Shown one piece after another: positions 59,058 to 64,000 of a stretch of DNA of 64,000 nt. Made by a program: the position numbers and the translations under genes. Source of the stretch: Actinoplanes missouriensis 431 (GTDB taxonomy: Bacteria > Actinomycetota > Actinomycetes > Mycobacteriales > Micromonosporaceae); contig NC_017093.1 in NCBI RefSeq assembly GCF_000284295.1, positions 5,580,001-5,644,000 of the forward strand, given 5' to 3'. Below the pieces are notes generated by a model. It had not been told where the DNA came from, searched no databases, and was given only the letters and a program-made list of their open reading frames with translations. Position 1 is the stretch's first letter; every line of letters begins with the position of its first letter.

Positions 59058-61889
59058 ATGGAGTTCGTGCTGGACCGGATCGGGCCCAACTCCTTCAAGG
59101 TGCTCGTCGCGGATCTGACCAGAGAGCTGACCAAACTTTCCCTCAAGGTCATCGACACGGGGACTCTGCACTTCCCCGCGGACACGCCTCCCACGACCGT
59201 GCGGTGGCCGTCGTTCCTCCAGGGCGGGGTGTGGACCGGCCACACCGTGATCGATTGCCTTTACGTGCCGAAGGAGAGCCGCAGTTCCTGGACCGCAGCC
59301 GAGTTCCGCGCGGCGCTGGCCCAGCGGCTCGACAAGGAGTTCCAGACACGGGAACGGGCGCGTGCCGTGCAGGACGGGGACGGGTTCCCTCCGAACCCGT
59401 TCGACTACCGTCCGCCGGACTACCGTCCGCCGGATTACTCGTCCGGCGCCGCGCCGCCGCTCCCGCCCGAGCCTTCCCCGGTCTTCACGGACTATCTCGT
59501 CATCGCGACGAACCTGCCGGCATCGGTGATCTCCCCGCCCGACTGTTCCCGGCTGCTCGCGGAGCACGCCGAGGCGCTCGGCCTGAAGGGCTGGAAGATC
59601 TGGGACCTCACCACCCTCACGACGATGCTGGCGCAGGCCGAGCCGGTCCGCCGGAAGTACCTCTCCGAGATCGCGCCGGACGACGTGTTCAGCCGCCTCC
59701 ACGAGTACGACCTGGGCGTCACGAAACCGGTCCTCGACCTGTTCATGACGCAGGCGACGAACGAGCTGGACGGCGAGAAGTACGTGCGCCTGTCCCAGGC
59801 CGGCGACGCGACGGCCGGCAAGATCCCGCTGAGCCAGGTGGGCGTCGACCTCCCGGTCAAGGGCGAGGCGAAGATGGCCGCCCGCCTGATCATCGAGGCC
59901 GCCGACACGGCGTCGCCGTTCCACCGGTCCGGGCCGGTCCCGAACGTCCTGCTGCTGGGTGGACCGGGCCAGGGCAAGAGCACGATCGCGCAGCTGATCG
60001 GCCAGTGCTACCGGACCGCCCTGCTGGACGGCTCGCTGAGCCCGCAGCGCACCAGCCACGCGCTGCTCGTCTCCCTGCAGAAAGGTCTGCAGGAGGCGCG
60101 GATCCCCCGGCCCCGGCTGCGGCGCTGGCCGGTCCGGGTCAACCTCGCGGAGTACGTCGACTGGGCGGCCCGGCACCACCAGTCGCTGATCACGTACATC
60201 GCCGAGGCCGCCACGCCGTTCGTGGAGGGCATGACCGGTCGGAAACTGCGGTCCTGGCTCAAAGCTTGGCCCTGGCTGCTGATCCTGGACGGATTCGACG
60301 AGGTCGCCTCGGCACACGACCGGGACACCCTGATGCAGCAGCTGCGCAACTTCATGAACGAGTCCGAGAGCCTCGGCGGTGACGTCTTCGTGCTGGCGAC
60401 CACCCGGCCGCAGGGTTACGCCGGCGAGTTCTCCCAGCACGGCTACCAGAGCGTCGAGCTCGCCTCGCTGGAGCGGCAGCAGGCGGTGGACTACGGGCTC
60501 AAGCTCGCGCAGGCACGGCACAGCGACGATCCCGAGATGCGCAAGAAGGTCTCCGAGCGGATCAACGTGGCGGCCAACGACAAGTTCACCGCGCGCCTGA
60601 TGCGGTCACCGCTGCAGGTGACCATCATGTCCATCCTGCTGGAGGCCCGGGAACGGGTGCCGCGGGCGCGCTACGCGCTGTTCAACGGGTACTACGAGAC
60701 GATCTACGCCCGTGAGACGACGAAGAAGGACAGCTTCCGCGAGCTCCTCGAGAACCGTGACCGGGACATCCACGAGCTGCACAACTGGCTCGGGCTGATG
60801 CTCCAGGTGAAATCCGAGCAGGCCGGCGACCTGGACGCCTCCATCCCGGCCGACGACCTGCGCCTCAAGGTCGTGCAGAGGCTGCGGGACGAGGGGTACG
60901 ACCAGGCCAAGGCCACCAAACTGGCCCAGCAGATCATCGAAGCCTTGATCGAACGCCTGGTGCTGATCGTGCCGAAGCGCGACCGGGAGTACGGGTTCGA
61001 GGTCCGCAGCATCCAGGAGTTCTTCGCGGCACGGGCGATCGTCTCCGGGTCGGACACCGCCGTGCTGCACCGGATGGGCCAGATCATCGAACCGGCGCAC
61101 TGGCGCAACACCTGGCTCTTCGCGGCCGGCAAGGCGTTCAGCGAACGCGAGCACATCCGCCGCGACATCGTCACGCTGCTCACCGACATCGACAGCCGGG
61201 ACCTGGTCCGGATGCTGGTGTCGCCCGGCGCCGACCTGGCCTTCGACCTGCTCGACGACGAGGTGGCGAACAACGTGCCGGTCCTCCAGCGCCTCCTCTT
61301 CGACCGGGCCCTGGAACTGCTCAAGTACCCGCCGGACCACGACCTGCGCCGCCGCGCGCCGGTGCTGTTCCAGCAGGCCGCCCTCGCCGACGCCGACTAC
61401 CTGGCGGTCAAGCTGGACCAGGCGATCGCGCAGGCCGCCGGCGGCACGCCGGCACAGGTCGAGGCGGCGCACGCCGTGCTCCGGCTGGCCGGTCAGCGCG
61501 CCACGCCGCTGGCGTTGAAGCTCCGCCAGCGGCTGCGGGCCCTGGAACGGGAGACCGATCCGAGCCGGCTCACCGGTGAGGCCGTCACCCGGCGGATCAC
61601 CGATGCCTGGGACCGCTCGCTGCGGGACTCGCATCTCTCCGTACCGGATGACGCCACCGCGAAGGCCTTCCTGACGCAAGCGATGACCAGCAGCACCGAG
61701 GAACCCCTGCACTGGGACTATCTCGACAGTTGCCTCAGCCGTCCCGCCGTCGCCGCGGCTCTGGCCCGGGCCACCCTGGCGACCGCCGAGATCGACGCCG
61801 CGATGGCCTCCAAGCTGCGCGACCTGATCCGCCTCTGGGTCCAGCGCAAGGCCTCCGGTGCCGGCCTGCTGGACGACACGGATGCCTGA
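59058..61889 (+). CDS. NACHT-domain STAND NTPase
   Basis: 943 residues. Residues of about 1-215 resemble the restriction-endonuclease-like N-terminal domain of some bacterial NACHT proteins (GGVWTGHTVIDCLYVP, FTDYLVIATNLP, LKGWKIWDLTTLTTML) but lack a clear PD-(D/E)xK catalytic set. The NACHT core has Walker A GGPGQGKST (Lys about 307), Walker B/DGxDE LLILDGFDEVA (411-415) and sensor VLATTRPQGY. The C-terminal 400 residues are helical, with RSIQEFFAARAIV. Proteins of this class sense phage or stress and trigger effector action. It overlaps the next gene by 8 bp. Confidence 0.9.
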   Translation: MEFVLDRIGPNSFKVLVADLTRELTKLSLKVIDTGTLHFPADTPPTTVRWPSFLQGGVWTGHTVIDCLYVPKESRSSWTAAEFRAALAQRLDKEFQTRERARAVQDGDGFPPNPFDYRPPDYRPPDYSSGAAPPLPPEPSPVFTDYLVIATNLPASVISPPDCSRLLAEHAEALGLKGWKIWDLTTLTTMLAQAEPVRRKYLSEIAPDDVFSRLHEYDLGVTKPVLDLFMTQATNELDGEKYVRLSQAGDATAGKIPLSQVGVDLPVKGEAKMAARLIIEAADTASPFHRSGPVPNVLLLGGPGQGKSTIAQLIGQCYRTALLDGSLSPQRTSHALLVSLQKGLQEARIPRPRLRRWPVRVNLAEYVDWAARHHQSLITYIAEAATPFVEGMTGRKLRSWLKAWPWLLILDGFDEVASAHDRDTLMQQLRNFMNESESLGGDVFVLATTRPQGYAGEFSQHGYQSVELASLERQQAVDYGLKLAQARHSDDPEMRKKVSERINVAANDKFTARLMRSPLQVTIMSILLEARERVPRARYALFNGYYETIYARETTKKDSFRELLENRDRDIHELHNWLGLMLQVKSEQAGDLDASIPADDLRLKVVQRLRDEGYDQAKATKLAQQIIEALIERLVLIVPKRDREYGFEVRSIQEFFAARAIVSGSDTAVLHRMGQIIEPAHWRNTWLFAAGKAFSEREHIRRDIVTLLTDIDSRDLVRMLVSPGADLAFDLLDDEVANNVPVLQRLLFDRALELLKYPPDHDLRRRAPVLFQQAALADADYLAVKLDQAIAQAAGGTPAQVEAAHAVLRLAGQRATPLALKLRQRLRALERETDPSRLTGEAVTRRITDAWDRSLRDSHLSVPDDATAKAFLTQAMTSSTEEPLHWDYLDSCLSRPAVAAALARATLATAEIDAAMASKLRDLIRLWVQRKASGAGLLDDTDA

Positions 61890-62631
61890 GACGCCCGGCG
61901 CCGGGCGGGCGGTCCGCCGCCGGCTCCAACTTCTTCTGTACGGGGCCGCGGGTGCCGTCGCCGTGCTGCTCACCGTCGTTCTCGCGCTGATCGTCGTGGC
62001 CCGCGACGACCTGGACCTGTCCGACCGGCTGGCCGCGGTCAACGACGTCTTCGCCGGCGCCGCCCTGTTCGTGGCGCTGACCGCCGGCGGGATCGCCCTG
62101 CAGACCTACGCCGCCGCGACCGGTTCACCGGTGATCAAGGCGCAGGTGTGGTTCGGCGGCGACCCGCCGAACCGGCTGGTCCTCGTCGCCGAACCGGCGC
62201 CCGGCGGCCTGCTGCGCTCGGTCGGCGTCACCGGGCAGTCCCGGCTGCACCTGCGGCTGAACAACGTCAGCGAGCACCCGGCACATCAGATCACCGTTCA
62301 GGTACGCCTCGACGGCCTCTACTTCGACCGGGAGTTCGACGCCACCGGCAACGAGTGGCGGGTGGTGGACGCCACCGACGGCCGGGGCGCGACGGTCGCC
62401 GAGTGGAGCGGCGCGGCGGTGCTGCACGGGCACACCACCCGGCGGCTGCCGGCGCTCGATCTGCGGTCGATCGTGGCGTACCCGGACGCGGGCGACCCGG
62501 CCGTCCGGATCCACGTGGCGAGCACCGGGTACGTGCGGGCCGTTCCGCCCGTACCGGTCGTGCTGCTCCGCGCGGACCAACCCGGCCCGAACGCGGACGC
62601 CGGCCGGATCGGGCCGCCGGAGTGGATCTGA
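61882..62631 (+). CDS. Two-helix membrane protein coupled to the NACHT gene
   Basis: 249 residues; the ATG overlaps the NACHT stop by 8 bp, so translation is coupled. Two N-terminal helices at about 14-40 and 54-78 (LQLLLYGAAGAVAVLLTVVLALIVV, FAGAALFVALTAGGIAL) precede a beta-rich soluble domain (RLHLRLNNVSEHPAHQITVQVRLDGLYF, AAVLHGHTTRRLPALDLRSIVAYPDAG). I do not recognise the family. As an obligate neighbour of a STAND NTPase it could be its membrane anchor or effector (inference). Confidence 0.82.
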   Translation: MPETPGAGRAVRRRLQLLLYGAAGAVAVLLTVVLALIVVARDDLDLSDRLAAVNDVFAGAALFVALTAGGIALQTYAAATGSPVIKAQVWFGGDPPNRLVLVAEPAPGGLLRSVGVTGQSRLHLRLNNVSEHPAHQITVQVRLDGLYFDREFDATGNEWRVVDATDGRGATVAEWSGAAVLHGHTTRRLPALDLRSIVAYPDAGDPAVRIHVASTGYVRAVPPVPVVLLRADQPGPNADAGRIGPPEWI

Positions 62632-62640
62632 ACCGGCCGA

Positions 62641-64000
62641 TCAGTAATCGCCGTCGGTCACCCCGCGCAGCGCCAGCAGGTCGGGGTCCGCGACCGACGA
62701 GCGCAACTCGATGATCTCCGGCGGCGCGGTGCCGGTGACGCAGAGCGCCCTGCCGCGCGGCAGGATCCGCAGCGCTTCGGCGCTCGTCCGCGCGGCCGGC
62801 AGCCCCGCCGGCCGGGCCGAGCCGAGCAGCTGCTCGCTGAGCTCGGCCGTGGCCGTGTCGTGCCCGCCGGGGAGCACCAGCACCGACGAGTGGTTGTTCA
62901 CGATCGAACGGGCGAGGTTCTCGCCGTAGACCGATCGCAGCTGTGACACGTCGGTGCACACGGTGATCAGCTGAATCGCGGCCTTGGAGGCGGTGCTGAC
63001 CAGGCCGCCCAGGTCCGGGATCGGCGCCACCGAACCCGCGTCGTCGAGCGCCATCAGCAACGGCTTCACCGGGCTCTCCGACTCCTCCAGTGCGGCGACC
63101 GGGCCCCGCAGGTCGAGCAGGGAGCTGGCGAAACCACGGTTCGCCCGGTAGACGCTGCGCACGAAGAGCGGGATGAACGTGGTGAAGTACGGCCGGAACT
63201 CGTGTTGCGCGTTGGGCGGGGCACAGACGTACACCGTGTTGTTCCGGCCGTTCAGGAACTTGCTCATCTGGAACCGGGGTTCCGCGTCCGCCAGGTTCTG
63301 CACCGACGAGAAATGCCAGACCGCGATGGCGACCTCCAGCGAGAGGTAGACGACGGCCCGCTGCTGCTCGTCCCTGGTCAGCGTCACCTTCGCCACCTCG
63401 GCGCCCTCGTCGTCGCCCAGGCCCTCGATGATCGCGGCGGCCTCGTCCTCGGCCTGCGTGCCGATCCACCTCATCACGTCGGCCATCGTGCGGTCGCCGC
63501 GCGCCGCCGCGTACAGGAACGGGGCGAGGAGCCGAATCGCCGCCTCGGTCCAGTGGTTCTCGTTCACGCCGCCCCGCCGGTGGCCGGCGTCCACCATGAT
63601 CCGGGCGGTCAGCATCGCGTCGTCCCACGAGGCGATGAAGTCCAGCGGGCTCCAGCCGACCCGGTCCGGCCACTCCTCCAGCACCCCGCCGGGGTCGATG
63701 ATCATGACTTCGCCGTGGCGGCGCCGGGCCTCCAGGGTCTGCTCGATCACATCCTCGCGGATCGAGGTCACCAGGGCCGGACCGGGCCATTCGAGCAGCG
63801 CCGGGACCACCACGCCGGTGGTCTTCCGGCTCCGGTGCGGACCGAGCACCAGGGCCGGCCCGAACGGCTCCGCCCGCACCCGCTCACCCTCCCGGTCGCC
63901 CAGCGAGATCCGGAAAGTCTCGTCGTCGCCCCTCATCAGCCACCACCTGTTCTCCGGGCCGCCGGCCCCCATCCGCCGGTTGTCATCAGCGCTCCGCCGC
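62641..64000 (-). CDS. VirD4/TraG-like type IV coupling ATPase, 5' end outside window
   Basis: The frame is open to the right edge. An ATG at 63972 exists, but family members carry N-terminal membrane helices, which would lie beyond the window. Walker A is LVLGPHRSRKTTG; EVMIIDPGGVLEEW and GWSPLDFIASW are TraG-type blocks; Walker B is probably PLLMALDDAGSVAPI, where the usual D-E is D-D, and AIQLITVCTDVSQLRSVYG is the TraD-type recognition segment. These hexameric ATPases recruit and pump DNA or protein into type IV secretion channels. It converges on the NACHT pair, 9 bp apart. Confidence 0.85.
   Translation of the reverse strand, partial: RRSADDNRRMGAGGPENRWWLMRGDDETFRISLGDREGERVRAEPFGPALVLGPHRSRKTTGVVVPALLEWPGPALVTSIREDVIEQTLEARRRHGEVMIIDPGGVLEEWPDRVGWSPLDFIASWDDAMLTARIMVDAGHRRGGVNENHWTEAAIRLLAPFLYAAARGDRTMADVMRWIGTQAEDEAAAIIEGLGDDEGAEVAKVTLTRDEQQRAVVYLSLEVAIAVWHFSSVQNLADAEPRFQMSKFLNGRNNTVYVCAPPNAQHEFRPYFTTFIPLFVRSVYRANRGFASSLLDLRGPVAALEESESPVKPLLMALDDAGSVAPIPDLGGLVSTASKAAIQLITVCTDVSQLRSVYGENLARSIVNNHSSVLVLPGGHDTATAELSEQLLGSARPAGLPAARTSAEALRILPRGRALCVTGTAPPEIIELRSSVADPDLLALRGVTDGDY

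Overview
The window is very GC-rich chromosomal DNA with strong third-position GC, many GTG starts and 1-8 bp stop/start overlaps. That codon style, the DUF5753 regulator, the RamB/ScfR-type regulator beside isocitrate lyase, an IdeR/DmdR-type iron box, a CebR box at a cellulase, an AA10 oxygenase and numerous two-component systems all point to a soil actinomycete. An Actinoplanes/Micromonosporaceae-like organism is my inference; no rRNA or tRNA is present to settle it.

Layout. 0-4 kb: the 5' end of a sulfotransferase, an EamA exporter divergent from a LysR regulator, a GNAT enzyme, a DUF305 lipoprotein and a chitin/cellulose-active lytic monooxygenase. 4-9 kb: a ScfR/RamB-type regulator divergent from aceA-aceB, the complete glyoxylate bypass. 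8.7-17.5 kb: a PCD-VOC fusion, a DUF1905 protein, a Tat-exported sulfatase, DUF402, RidA, two PAP2 phosphatases, a CHASE4-like chemoreceptor and a Ser/Thr kinase split by a one-base frameshift. 17.5-25.5 kb: an AAA+ ATPase, a secreted M28 aminopeptidase, a FUSC protein with a long proline-rich insert, a secreted hydrolase and a LysE exporter. 25.8-29.7 kb: a four-gene ABC importer ending in a strong terminator. 29.7-31.3 kb: a CBM2-GH5 cellulase behind a perfect CebR operator and followed by two hairpins. 31.3-36.2 kb: a second sulfotransferase, an MmcQ-like protein and a NarL-type two-component pair. 36.2-44.2 kb: two complete ferri-siderophore ABC importers diverging from one iron box. 44-47 kb: a chemoreceptor and L-2-hydroxyglutarate oxidase. 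48.6-52.6 kb: a ferric-reductase-like oxidoreductase with an FMN-binding partner and its own two-component system. 52.8-59 kb: DUF4956, a VTC-type polyphosphate polymerase domain, a Cthe_2159-like beta-helix lipoprotein, an XRE regulator, an NAGPA-type phosphodiester glycosidase and a GT2-GtrA fusion. 59-64 kb: a NACHT NTPase overlapping a membrane protein, convergent with a VirD4/TraG-like coupling ATPase, the best candidate here for a poorly described defence or transfer-associated system.

Three gene-free stretches (9.4-9.8, 20.6-21.4 and 47.1-48.7 kb) are filled with repeats. A palindrome of about 54 bp with GAGCCGTAG/CTACGGCTC ends occurs in all three. The last two also share a composite module, in opposite orientation 27 kb apart, made of 29-bp tandem repeats, a conserved core of about 90 bp and 32-bp tandem repeats.

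Themes: polysaccharide degradation (AA10, GH5, sulfatase, peptidase), acetate/C2 metabolism, and iron acquisition coupled to reduction and sensing. Starts were moved inward from the longest reading frame where a ribosome binding site, signal peptide or family length supported it.
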